A program made the position numbers and the translations under genes. From NCBI GenBank assembly GCA_014377485.1, contig JACMPM010000053.1:1-64000 (forward strand): a DNA stretch of 64,000 nt, written 5' to 3'. Shown here piece by piece: positions 34,183-42,896 of the stretch (the stretch's first letter is position 1; every line of letters begins with the position of its first letter). Origin of the DNA: Bacteriovorax sp. (GTDB taxonomy: Bacteria; Bdellovibrionota; Bacteriovoracia; Bacteriovoracales; Bacteriovoracaceae). The notes beneath the pieces are model-generated. The model had not been told where the DNA came from. It saw nothing but the letters and a program-made list of their open reading frames with translations, and did not search any database.

Positions 34183-34847
34183 TATCCAATTCTTAGAATG
34201 TAACCACGAGATTTAATCGTTTTGATGTAACGAGAAAATGGCATTAGTTTTTTTCTTAAATTAGAAAGGTGAGTGTCGATGTTTTGGTTTTGAACGTGAA
34301 CGTTCGGCCAAAGAAGATTAGTAATATACTCTCTACTAAAAACTTTATTTGGATTCTTTGCAAGCAAATGAATAAGTTTGAATTCAATTGGTGTTAACTG
34401 TATTTTCTCTTCTGCGATTTCTGCCATCTGCATATCGCAGTAAAGTTTAAATCCATCAAAAGATAAAATATTATCTGGTGAATTAGAAGAGGGCTTTAAA
34501 GTAATTTTATTTTTTATTCGAGCAACAAGTTCTCGAAGTGAAACTGGTTTTACAATAAAGTCATCCGCTCCAAGATTAAGACCTCTGATAATTGATTCCT
34601 CAGATGGATCCCCACTAAGAAAAATAACAGGTAGATCAGGATGTGTGACTTTGAATTTTTGATAAAGTTCAAATCCATTTATTGTTGGCATGTGTAGATC
34701 GAGAAGAATTAAATCGGTTTGTGTTTTACCAAGAAATCCTAAGAGATCTAGTGGATTTTGTATTAGCTCTAAATTAAATGTAGGGGACAAAAGTTCGTTA
34801 TAACTTTTTAGATTGTCTTTAACATCATCAACAATAGTAATGTGCAT
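34182..34847 (-). CDS. OmpR/PhoB-family response regulator
   Basis: This roughly 221-residue regulator has a receiver with acidic pair VDD, phospho-Asp in LILLDLHMP and the conserved Lys in IVKPV. A C-terminal winged helix follows (about 130-225) with IQLTPIEFKLIHLL and LRKKLMPFSRYIKTIKSRGYIL. The ORF track begins at 34859, but the second ATG (MHITIVDD) has a TATGGAG ribosome site 6 nt upstream and fits the normal receiver start, so 34847 is preferred. No cognate kinase is adjacent; the coupled CBS protein is downstream. Confidence 0.87.
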   Translation of the reverse strand: MHITIVDDVKDNLKSYNELLSPTFNLELIQNPLDLLGFLGKTQTDLILLDLHMPTINGFELYQKFKVTHPDLPVIFLSGDPSEESIIRGLNLGADDFIVKPVSLRELVARIKNKITLKPSSNSPDNILSFDGFKLYCDMQMAEIAEEKIQLTPIEFKLIHLLAKNPNKVFSREYITNLLWPNVHVQNQNIDTHLSNLRKKLMPFSRYIKTIKSRGYILRIG

Positions 34848-35036
34848 TTTACGCTCCATAATCCATTTATCCCTTAAGGTTGTTTATATATTAGCAGTAT
34901 AACCTAAACTCATTAGAATCTATTAAGGATAGCTTAATTTACGAAGATCTTGAGTTTATAGCCACAACTTCTTGATTTTTAAACTTTTGATTAGGATTGA
35001 AAAGGGGCGAGGTGCCAAGGAATGAGGGAAAATAGA

Positions 35037-35058
35037 GCGCCCTTATAGTTAAGGGCGC
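35037..35058 (-). terminator. Terminator after the chalcone-isomerase-like gene
   Basis: A perfect 9-bp stem GCGCCCTTA / TAAGGGCGC with a 4-nt loop lies about 17 nt beyond the minus-strand stop and is followed on that strand by TCTATTTT. The U-tract is moderate. Confidence 0.75.
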
Positions 35059-35074
35059 GAAATCTTTAAGATTA

Positions 35075-35620
35075 TTACAGTCCGAGTAGTCCATTACGAA
35101 GGTTTTCGTCACGAGGATTGATAAACCAAATATTCAAAAGAGCATGAGCAAACTCAGTTCCAGTGATTTTTTCAGCTTGCCTCCCTTTAACATTCAGGGA
35201 AACTCCATCATTAGTGAAAGTGATAATGATCAAATCATTTTTCACTACATTTACAATATTTGAATTAAATTTATCCAATTGAGCTTTAAAGCTCGCATGG
35301 TTTTTATTGGCAGCTTCCATTCCTTCAGTAAAAGCATCTTGTAATTTTTTAGCTTCAACGTCGCGAACAAAATGCATAACAATTTGTTTTGGAGCAGCTG
35401 TCGCTAAAAAAGCATTAGGGTCTTTTGTTTTTCCTTCAACAAAAAGCGCCCCATAATAAACTTTTATCTTTAGGATAGTAGCTTTTCTTATTCCAATTCC
35501 ATTGAGAACAAGATCTTTTCCTTCAACGTTAACTTTGTCTGCAAATGTTACATCATCTAGTGTTGCGGCTGTCAGATTGAAAGAGATCACCAGTAAAATT
35601 AATCCAACTAATTTTCTCAT
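35075..35620 (-). CDS. Chalcone isomerase-like secreted protein
   Basis: The 181-residue protein has a signal peptide (cleavage near LTAA-TL). The body fits the bacterial chalcone-isomerase-like family (CHI_like/Chalcone_3): VLNGIGIRKATILKIKVYYGALFVE and the late NIWFINPRDENLRNGLLG. In this periplasmic family the enzymatic residues of plant chalcone isomerase are usually absent and the role is unknown. It follows typA by 2 nt, so the two share a transcript. Confidence 0.82.
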   Translation of the reverse strand: MRKLVGLILLVISFNLTAATLDDVTFADKVNVEGKDLVLNGIGIRKATILKIKVYYGALFVEGKTKDPNAFLATAAPKQIVMHFVRDVEAKKLQDAFTEGMEAANKNHASFKAQLDKFNSNIVNVVKNDLIIITFTNDGVSLNVKGRQAEKITGTEFAHALLNIWFINPRDENLRNGLLGL

Positions 35621-35622
35621 AA

Positions 35623-37458
35623 CTATCCTTTTCTAACTACAGAGCGCTTGTTTCCTACAAGTTCTTTTTTTCTGATACGGATTGATTGAGGAGTAATTTC
35701 TACCCATTCATCATTATCAATCCAATCTAGTGCCCATTCTAATGTTCTGTTTACAATTGGAGGTAGAATAGGGTTTTCATCCTTACCTGCAGTTCTTACA
35801 GAAGTTAAATGTTTTTCACGAACGCAGTTAAGAACTAGATCGTTTGGACGAGTTGCCTCTCCAATAACCATTCCTTCGTAAGTCATTTCACCTGGTTTAA
35901 CGAATTGTTTACCACTTGATAGAAGGTTGAAAAGTGCATAAGGAGTCATCTTCCCAGCTCTATCGGAAACTAGAGCTCCGTTTTGTCTTCCTAACATATC
36001 TCCAGTATATGGACGGTATCCCATAAATTCAGAAGACATTAATCCAGCACCGCGAGTATCAGTTAAGAAAATTCCGCGGTAACCAATTAATCCACGTGAA
36101 GGAATAACAAAAACCATACGAGTTCTTGCTTCACCAAGTGGCATCATGTTTTCCATGATTCCTTTTCTGATTGAAAGTCTTTCAGTAATAGCTCCAGTTG
36201 CTTCATTTGGAATATCAAGAACTACTTTTTCAAATGGCTCTAACTTAGTTCCGTCTTCAGCAATTTGGAATAGTACTTGCGGACGACCAACCATTAACTC
36301 AAATCCTTTACGACGAAGTTGTTCGAAAACGATTGCAAGTTGTAATTCTCCACGGCCTTTTAATAAAAAGACTTTTGGATCGTCAGTTGGTTCATATTGA
36401 AGAGCAACGTTAGTTTTAATTGAATCTTGTAAAAATTCTTCAAGTTTTCTTGAAGTTAAGTATTCACCTTCTTGGCCTGACATAGGACTTGTAGAAACTG
36501 AAACTTGTACCCCAACGGTAGGCGGTTCAACTGTAATACGTGGAAGAGGTTCTATTTTAAGTGTTGAAACGATCGTGTCACCAATTTTAGCGTTATCTAC
36601 ACCGGCAACAATAACAATTTCTCCAGCGTCAGCTGATTCTACCTCTGTAATTTTTAAAGCTGAGAATTCTTGAATGGCAGAAACTTTGAATGTTTTGTTT
36701 TTTGCTTCAGCATCACAAAGAGTGTAGTTAGCACCTTTTTTGATTGATCCTCTTTGAATACGACCGATAGCTAGAGGTCCTAGGTATGGTGAGTATGAAA
36801 GGTTTGTGACTAGAAGTTGAAGTTCAGGTCCTTCAGAAACTCTTGGCTGAGGAAAGAAATCTGAAACCATTAAATCTAGAATTGGATTAATGTCAGTTCT
36901 AACAACTTTGTAATCGTGAGTTGCCCAACCAGCGCGAGCTGAAGAGTAGATAATAGGAATATCTAAATCGAAATCTTCAATGTTAAGCATTGAAGCCAAT
37001 TCTAAGAAAAGTTCTTCAATATCATGTTTAACTTCTTCGATACGTTCATCGGGTCTATCAATTTTATTGATTACTACTGCGATTTTTAATCTTTGTTCCA
37101 TTGCTTTAGTAAGAACGAAACGAGTTTGAGGAAGAGGTCCTTCAGAAGCATCAACTAATAAAAGAATACCATCTACCATCATCAAAGATCTTTCAACTTC
37201 ACCACCGAAGTCAGCATGGCCTGGAGTATCCAGAAGATTAATTTTTGTATCTTTCCAAACGAAAGCACAGTTCTTAGCAGTGATTGTGATTCCGCGTTCT
37301 TTTTCTATTTCTCCAGAATCCATTACTCTGTCTGTCATCTGTTCGCGCTCATCAAATGTTCCCGACTGTCTTAAAAGACAATCTACAAGTGTAGTTTTTC
37401 CATGGTCGACGTGAGCTACGACGGCAATGTTTTTTAGTTTAGAATAATTCTTAGACAT
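35623..37458 (-). CDS. typA: Ribosome-associated GTPase TypA/BipA
   Basis: The ORF starts at 37566, but the first 36 residues do not match the family. The internal ATG at 37458 (MSKNYSKLKNIAVVAHVDHGKTT) with an AAAGGA ribosome site is the real start, giving 611 residues, the normal BipA size. The translational GTPase G1 loop AHVDHGKTT, G2 RGITI, G3 DTPGHADF and G4 NKID are all present, followed by the EF-G-like and BipA C-terminal domains. It assists 50S assembly and stress adaptation. The divergent ABC-F gene starts 99 nt away, so both promoters lie in that gap. Confidence 0.95.
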   Translation of the reverse strand: MSKNYSKLKNIAVVAHVDHGKTTLVDCLLRQSGTFDEREQMTDRVMDSGEIEKERGITITAKNCAFVWKDTKINLLDTPGHADFGGEVERSLMMVDGILLLVDASEGPLPQTRFVLTKAMEQRLKIAVVINKIDRPDERIEEVKHDIEELFLELASMLNIEDFDLDIPIIYSSARAGWATHDYKVVRTDINPILDLMVSDFFPQPRVSEGPELQLLVTNLSYSPYLGPLAIGRIQRGSIKKGANYTLCDAEAKNKTFKVSAIQEFSALKITEVESADAGEIVIVAGVDNAKIGDTIVSTLKIEPLPRITVEPPTVGVQVSVSTSPMSGQEGEYLTSRKLEEFLQDSIKTNVALQYEPTDDPKVFLLKGRGELQLAIVFEQLRRKGFELMVGRPQVLFQIAEDGTKLEPFEKVVLDIPNEATGAITERLSIRKGIMENMMPLGEARTRMVFVIPSRGLIGYRGIFLTDTRGAGLMSSEFMGYRPYTGDMLGRQNGALVSDRAGKMTPYALFNLLSSGKQFVKPGEMTYEGMVIGEATRPNDLVLNCVREKHLTSVRTAGKDENPILPPIVNRTLEWALDWIDNDEWVEITPQSIRIRKKELVGNKRSVVRKG

Positions 37459-37557
37459 GCGGGCTAATCCTTTGTTGGGCACTTTCTGCGCAGAAAAAAT
37501 ATATAATGAATTTCGGGACAGAATAGCATAAGATGCCCCCATATAGCGAGATAACAA

Positions 37558-39390
37558 ATGATCCAAGCAAAAAATTTATCGAAACATTTCGGTGGGCAAG
37601 AACTCTTTGACCGTGTCAGTTTTCAGTTAGGAGGCCGAGAAAGAGTTGGGCTCGTTGGACGCAATGGCTCGGGAAAATCTACCCTCTTTAAGCTAATTCT
37701 CGGAGAGTTATCAGTCGATTCTGGAGAAATTACTATTCCAAAAGGCTATAGACTCGGCGCTTTGGAACAGCACATTCATTTCACAAAACTAACTGTGTTA
37801 GAAGAATGCATCCAAGTACTCGACCCAGATGATTTTTTAGAGCACGAAGCAGAAAAAATACTTTTTGGTTTAGGTTTTTCTGATGAAGACATGCTTAAAG
37901 ATCCGAAGAGTTTTTCAGGTGGATATCAAATCAGAATCAATCTCACTAAAGTATTATTGAAAGCTCCTAATCTTTTACTGTTAGATGAGCCAACCAACTA
38001 TCTCGATATCGTTTCGATTAGATGGTTGAAATCATTTCTTAAAAATTTTCCCGGCGAAATTATGCTTATCACCCATGATAGAGAATTCATGGACGATGTA
38101 GTGACCCACACAATGGGGCTTCACCGCCAGCAATTGAAAAAAGTAAAAGGTGATACGGCGAAATTTTATGAACAGATTCTTCAAGATGAAGAAATGTACG
38201 AAAAGACACGAGAGAATTTAGACAAAAAGAGAAAGGAGATGGAAGCTTTTGTCGAAAGATTTAAAGCAAAGGCTTCTAAGGCCGCTCAGGCACAATCGAG
38301 AATGAAAGCGCTGCAGAAAATGAGCACCATGGATAAACTAAACGATGTCGATGTTTTAGGATTTCGGTTTCGTTTTCTTGAATGCCCGGGAAAGCAGATT
38401 GCAGAAATAAAGCATCTTGCTTTTTCATATGATGGTGACAAAAACAAGACTCTTTTTCATAATTTAACTTTTCCGATTAACCGCGAAGACCGCATCGGAA
38501 TTATCGGAAAAAATGGAAAAGGAAAATCAACTTTACTCAATGTAATTGGCGGAATGCTTGAACCAACTCTCGGAAAAGTGGGCTTCCATCCAGCTGCACG
38601 AGTCGGTCATTTTGGTCAGACAAATATCAATAGACTAAATATGGAAAATACTATTATTGAAGAAATTCAAGAAGAGAATTCTGATTTGAGTATTTCGGGT
38701 GTAAGAAATATTTGTGGAACGATGATGTTCGAAGGTGATCTTGCCAAGAAAAAAATTAAAGTTTTATCCGGTGGGGAGCGCGCACGCGTACTACTTGGAA
38801 AAATATTAGCAAAACCGGCCAATCTCTTATTGCTTGATGAGCCAACCAACCATTTGGATATGGAATCAATTGAGTCACTCACTGAAGAGATTGGAAATTT
38901 TCCAGGGGCAGTTGTCATTGTCACTCACAGTGAGATTATGCTGCGCAATCTTGCCACTAAATTAATTATTTTCCACAATGGAAATGCAGAAGTTTTTAAT
39001 GGAAATTATGACGAATTCCTGGAAAAAATTGGATGGGAAAGTGAAGAAACCAAGCCCAATAAAACGGGAAAACGCAAGTTAACAGAAAAGGAAATTAAGC
39101 AACGCCGTGCCGAGATCGCAATCGAGCGCGCAAAAGTTTGTAAACCAATGAAGGAAGAGATTGAAATTTCTGAAAATGAAATTACCAAGAATGAAAATCT
39201 GCTTCACCGAATCAATGCCGAGATTGAAAAAGCAGCTGCTAGTCAAGACAGTGCCAAGTTAAATGACTACACTCATGCTGTAGGCAAACTCAATCAATTG
39301 ATTGAGAACTTACTTGAAAAATTAACTAATGCTACTGAGAGTTTAGATTTTATTAATAAAAAATATGATCATGAATTGGAGCAATTATGA
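37558..39390 (+). CDS. ABC-F family ATPase (Uup-like)
   Basis: The 610-residue soluble protein has two ABC domains: Walker A GRNGSGKST and GKNGKGKST, signatures FSGGYQIRI and LSGGERARV, and Walker B LDEPTNYLD and LDEPTNHLD. Between them is the charged linker (about residues 210-265) typical of ABC-F factors that probe the ribosomal P-site. A C-terminal coiled coil (about 510-610) resembles Uup/YheS. There are no membrane parts, so it is not a transporter. Roles in resolving stalled ribosomes or assembly are probable; drug resistance is less likely but possible. It overlaps the next gene by ATGA. Confidence 0.88.
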   Translation: MIQAKNLSKHFGGQELFDRVSFQLGGRERVGLVGRNGSGKSTLFKLILGELSVDSGEITIPKGYRLGALEQHIHFTKLTVLEECIQVLDPDDFLEHEAEKILFGLGFSDEDMLKDPKSFSGGYQIRINLTKVLLKAPNLLLLDEPTNYLDIVSIRWLKSFLKNFPGEIMLITHDREFMDDVVTHTMGLHRQQLKKVKGDTAKFYEQILQDEEMYEKTRENLDKKRKEMEAFVERFKAKASKAAQAQSRMKALQKMSTMDKLNDVDVLGFRFRFLECPGKQIAEIKHLAFSYDGDKNKTLFHNLTFPINREDRIGIIGKNGKGKSTLLNVIGGMLEPTLGKVGFHPAARVGHFGQTNINRLNMENTIIEEIQEENSDLSISGVRNICGTMMFEGDLAKKKIKVLSGGERARVLLGKILAKPANLLLLDEPTNHLDMESIESLTEEIGNFPGAVVIVTHSEIMLRNLATKLIIFHNGNAEVFNGNYDEFLEKIGWESEETKPNKTGKRKLTEKEIKQRRAEIAIERAKVCKPMKEEIEISENEITKNENLLHRINAEIEKAAASQDSAKLNDYTHAVGKLNQLIENLLEKLTNATESLDFINKKYDHELEQL

Positions 39391-39836
39391 TTTTAAAATT
39401 TGTTGTTTTAACTTTATTGTCTCAACTAACTTTTGCTGAAGAACCAGCGAAAGTACCTGCTGCCGAATGCCGCGGTGACTTTAAAATGATCGTTACTGGA
39501 TTAGATAGTGATGAAGGACAAATTAAATTCGATCTTGACAATGCCGCTGATACTTTCAAGCCAAAAGAAAACGGGAAACCTGCGTTCACTAAAGGAAGAT
39601 CCCCTATAAAAGACAAGCGCGTGGAATATATTTTTAAAGATATTCCTTGTGGTGAATATGCCGTCAAGTTGTATCACGATGCCAATATGAACCAAGAGCT
39701 TGATAAGAATTTTCTTAGAGTACCAAAAGAGCAATACGGATTTTCTAATTGTAAGGGATGCATGCTTCCTCCAAATTGGGAGAAGGCTAAATTTCATTTT
39801 GACAAAGAGCATCCAACTATAACAATTGAGCTTTAA
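39387..39836 (+). CDS. DUF2141-family secreted protein
   Basis: The 149-residue protein has a short signal peptide (cleavage near TFA-EE). The body matches DUF2141: KMIVTGLDSDEGQIKFDLD, then the near-diagnostic PCGEYAVKLYHDANMNQELDKN followed by PKEQYGFSN. The family is periplasmic with unknown function. It carries a pair of cysteines late in the chain (NCKGCM). It is coupled to the ABC-F gene by ATGA and converges on the Omp85-like gene. Confidence 0.85.
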   Translation: MILKFVVLTLLSQLTFAEEPAKVPAAECRGDFKMIVTGLDSDEGQIKFDLDNAADTFKPKENGKPAFTKGRSPIKDKRVEYIFKDIPCGEYAVKLYHDANMNQELDKNFLRVPKEQYGFSNCKGCMLPPNWEKAKFHFDKEHPTITIEL

Positions 39837-39854
39837 ATCTCAAAATCAATAATT

Positions 39855-41051
39855 TTATAATTTCAATCCCACATTGAAATGAACGTGGGACGACTTGTCC
39901 TGAATATTATAACCATATTCGACATTGATTCCTGGAATACTTATTTTTTTTAAGTAATAACGAAACCCGGTACCAATTGTATTTTCATTGAGATGAGCTC
40001 CACCGTAAATTGGATTGATTAATACGGTGCGAGTGTTTTCAAAAAAAGCTACAGCGTACAAACGATCCCAAACATTGTGTTGATACTGAAGCATTGTAGC
40101 TGCATATCTTTGCATATGAATTGATTCACCGTCGTATCCTCTAAAGCCTTCATGAGCACCCTCGGAAAAATTATAAAAAAATGTTTTCGCAGAGGCAAGA
40201 CCGAGGTTTTCAGAGAAGTTTATAAAGTGATGATCAAAAATTGGATATGAAGAAACGAATTCAACTTTACCATGAAAAAAAGTATCTCCTCCATCTTTTG
40301 GACGAAGGGCATAGACGTTTGATGTAATAAAATACCCTTTAAAAAGAGTATCGAGTTGTTCATAGAATTTAATATTAAATCGTGAGCGCAATCCGGCTCC
40401 TTCAAATTTTTGATCAACCCTAGAGTTGATTTGAACTATATCTTTCTTAAAAAAAATTGGTCCTGTTTTGAAAACCATGTTCTTATAGAAAAAGTTTGGA
40501 GTTACTTCGAAAGCGGTAGTGCGCGATTCAAATTCAGTTTGAACAACTTTATGACGGTAAAAACGCGAGAGGGTATTTAAACGAACAACTAGTGCAGAAA
40601 TACCCAAATTTGAAGAAAAGAAATTTTCAGAGTTATAGAGTAAAAGATAATTTATTCCTGAATTGGTCCAGGCAACTGCCGGAACTAAAGTCTCCAAACG
40701 ACCGAGGAAATTGTTTTCAAATAGTCCAACCCCGCGCATATGGTAGTCGCCTGATTGAGAAATTAAGGGGACTGGAATGATAGACCACTTGTCTTCAATC
40801 TCGATTTTTAAAATACCGTTTTCAAACTTAAAAGATTTTAGAATATATTGGGCATTTTGGGAGACGCGGATTCTCAGGTCTTCAAGATCGGCAGGAGTAA
40901 GATCGTCACCCATTTGGACGTTCACTCTTCGCAGCAAAGCCCAAGGTTTAGTCTTGGTTTGGCCAGTAATTTGAATATCTTTAACGACTTCTGCTTTAAG
41001 TTGAACAGTAAATAAAATAGTTATCCAAATAAGTAAAAAGACAGCTTTCAT
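39855..41051 (-). CDS. Omp85/BamA-like outer-membrane protein with one POTRA domain
   Basis: The 398-residue protein has a signal peptide ending at LKA-E. One POTRA-like domain (about 20-100; KDIQITGQTKTKPWALLRRV, and ILKIEIEDKWSIIPVPLI) is followed by a C-terminal beta-barrel of about 290 residues ending HVHFNVGLKL. That makes it shorter than BamA (five POTRAs) and TamA (three), though it has the same plan. Single-POTRA Omp85 relatives in bdellovibrios are of unknown function. It is monocistronic as far as can be seen, and divergent from the phosphonate operon. Confidence 0.65.
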   Translation of the reverse strand: MKAVFLLIWITILFTVQLKAEVVKDIQITGQTKTKPWALLRRVNVQMGDDLTPADLEDLRIRVSQNAQYILKSFKFENGILKIEIEDKWSIIPVPLISQSGDYHMRGVGLFENNFLGRLETLVPAVAWTNSGINYLLLYNSENFFSSNLGISALVVRLNTLSRFYRHKVVQTEFESRTTAFEVTPNFFYKNMVFKTGPIFFKKDIVQINSRVDQKFEGAGLRSRFNIKFYEQLDTLFKGYFITSNVYALRPKDGGDTFFHGKVEFVSSYPIFDHHFINFSENLGLASAKTFFYNFSEGAHEGFRGYDGESIHMQRYAATMLQYQHNVWDRLYAVAFFENTRTVLINPIYGGAHLNENTIGTGFRYYLKKISIPGINVEYGYNIQDKSSHVHFNVGLKL

Positions 41052-41145
41052 ATCAAGGGCCTCTCATCGATTTTTTGACCTTCTTTTTACAAGGAATATT
41101 CTTAATTGTCATGAAACATTTAACCTAAAATTTAGCCCTTAGAAG

Positions 41146-41181
41146 TTGAATTCTCTAGAGGGGAATGCTACTTTAATTCCC
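41146..41181 (+). promoter_or_regulatory. Candidate promoter and operator of the phosphonate-lipid operon
   Basis: TTGAAT and TACTTT boxes are 17 nt apart, about 30 nt before the first gene. The inverted repeat GGGAAT-N9-ATTCCC (41161-41181) spans the -10 box, where a repressor could bind. The boxes are weak matches. Confidence 0.35.
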
Positions 41182-41203
41182 TAAACATTACAGGGATAAT
41201 GCC

Positions 41204-42133
41204 ATGCTGAATGATAATTTTTATTACTCGTTTTCGAGTGATGCTCAAAATGAAATTTATGATTATATAAAATCATTACATGTTTATAATAGAATCGAAG
41301 ATGCAAAAATTCTAGATTCTGAAGATTGTCCGACTTTTAAATATGAAATGGAAGAAGTTCGAAATGAACTTGAAAATGGAAAACGTATTGTTATTGTAAA
41401 ACCATTTATTGACCTACAAAACAAATATACAATTTTAGAACAAAGAACTATTCACTGGTTAATGGGAAATATTTTGGGCGAAACTCTTGTTCAAAACGAA
41501 GCCGGCGATAGAGCGATCTTAGTGTACGATCGCGATAGAACGAATTCTATGACCAAAGGTGCTCGCTATCATCAAACTCGCGAAGGCGGAACAATCCATA
41601 CTGATAACGTAAATGTTCCATTTAAATGGGAATACCTTTTACTCGCTTGCATTGCTCCAGCCATGGCAGGAGGAGAAAATATTTTAGTTAATGCATTAAA
41701 CGTTCTTAAAATATTAAAACAAAAACATCCTGACGTTCTGGCAATCCTTGAAAAGAATTTCTTTTGGGAACAGCGTGGAGTGGCCGAAGCAACTTATGAA
41801 GCTCCAATCATTACTTACAATCAAAAAGGCGAACCAGAATTCCGTCATCTTCGTCCTTATATGGAATCGGCCCATAATAAATTAGATCGTCCTTTAACAG
41901 ACGAGCAAATGTATTCGCTAGATACATTGGATGCCATTTTGGAGCATTCGGACAATCAGTACCGTCACTCATTTGAAGCCGGTGAAATACTTCTTACGTA
42001 CGATGCTCAAGTTCTTCACGGGCGCACTTGTTTTTCAGACGATATGAATGCAGTCGTCATTCACGATTGGATAAAAGACCATAACAAGCCATTGAAGAGA
42101 ACGATGGATCGTATTTGGGCAAAGAAACGATAA
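41204..42133 (+). CDS. TauD/TfdA-family Fe(II)/2-oxoglutarate dioxygenase (candidate phosphonate C1-hydroxylase)
   Basis: The 309-residue protein carries the facial triad region TIHTDN (His132, Asp134) and distal His272 in VLHGRTCF, as expected for TauD-type oxygenases. The usual arginines 10-15 residues after the distal His, one of which binds 2-oxoglutarate, are not seen; AVVIHDW occupies that place. The cofactor use may therefore be unusual, or the arginine may lie elsewhere. It is the first gene of a coupled operon that makes aminoethylphosphonate and a lipid-transferase. Related oxygenases (TmpA in the TauD-like group, PhnY in another) hydroxylate C1 of aminoethylphosphonates. Inference: it hydroxylates 2-aminoethylphosphonate or the finished lipid head group to the 1-hydroxy form. 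Confidence 0.72.
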   Translation: MLNDNFYYSFSSDAQNEIYDYIKSLHVYNRIEDAKILDSEDCPTFKYEMEEVRNELENGKRIVIVKPFIDLQNKYTILEQRTIHWLMGNILGETLVQNEAGDRAILVYDRDRTNSMTKGARYHQTREGGTIHTDNVNVPFKWEYLLLACIAPAMAGGENILVNALNVLKILKQKHPDVLAILEKNFFWEQRGVAEATYEAPIITYNQKGEPEFRHLRPYMESAHNKLDRPLTDEQMYSLDTLDAILEHSDNQYRHSFEAGEILLTYDAQVLHGRTCFSDDMNAVVIHDWIKDHNKPLKRTMDRIWAKKR

Positions 42134-42152
42134 ATATCCTAAAAGGAAGTAT

Positions 42153-42896
42153 ATGTCACAACTAACAGCACTTATTTTGGCCGCAGGGTATGGCTCACGC
42201 ATTTCGGATGTGACTGATGACCCAAAAAGTTTATTGCAAATAAATGGAAAATCATTAATGGACTGGCATTTCGAAGCTTGGAAAGAAGTAGGAATTCGAA
42301 ACGTCGTTGTGGTTACAGGTTATAAGCGCGATGTACTTGAAGCTTATCTTGAAAAATACAAAATGGATTTTGATATTCATTATGCTGTCAACGAAGATTA
42401 CCGAGTTAAAGGAAACACTTATTCATTTCTTTACGGTCTAGAAAAAACGCAAGGTGATTTTTTATTGTTCGATGCAGATCTTATCTACGATACTAAAATC
42501 TTAAAAAGTTTCATCGAGGATATTACGCCTAATCAAATCCTGGTCGGAGAGAGTTCAATCGATGATATCGAATGCGCAAAAACTATGATCGACGAAGATG
42601 GATTTGTCCGCATGACGATTGATAAGCGTGCAGTCTCTGAAGAAGAACGCAAGCGTTTTACGTTTGCTGGAGAAGCTATTGGAATATTGAAATTCTCAGA
42701 AGCATTTAGAGACGATATGTACAATGCCTGTAAAAGTTTTCTTGCGGACGAAAAAAATATTTCAAAAAACTGGGAACATGTCATGAATGAGTTTTTACTC
42801 AATCACGATATGAGTATACACCAAGCATTCAGTGACCGCTGGGTAGAGATCGATAATAAAGAAGACTTGGAAAAAGCTAAAAGATTATTTAAATGA
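42153..42896 (+). CDS. Nucleotidyltransferase, LicC/PntC-like (candidate AEP cytidylyltransferase)
   Basis: The 247-residue protein has LTALILAAGYGSR, the DPKSLLQINGKSLMDW motif and the metal-binding FDADLIYD, ending with VEIDNKEDLEKAKRLF, as in LicC-like phosphocholine cytidylyltransferases. PntC-type enzymes in phosphonate clusters belong here and convert CTP plus 2-aminoethylphosphonate to CMP-AEP. It sits between the oxygenase and the CDP-alcohol transferase, and the next gene starts inside its stop (ATGA). Its motifs are better preserved than those of the second nucleotidyltransferase domain fused to PEP mutase, so this is the likelier active cytidylyltransferase. Confidence 0.78.
   Translation: MSQLTALILAAGYGSRISDVTDDPKSLLQINGKSLMDWHFEAWKEVGIRNVVVVTGYKRDVLEAYLEKYKMDFDIHYAVNEDYRVKGNTYSFLYGLEKTQGDFLLFDADLIYDTKILKSFIEDITPNQILVGESSIDDIECAKTMIDEDGFVRMTIDKRAVSEEERKRFTFAGEAIGILKFSEAFRDDMYNACKSFLADEKNISKNWEHVMNEFLLNHDMSIHQAFSDRWVEIDNKEDLEKAKRLFK

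Noticed and set aside
37459-37566. ORF-track start of typA at 37566
   Set aside because: The extra 36 residues do not match the family and cover the divergent promoter region; the internal ATG begins the conserved BipA N-terminus.
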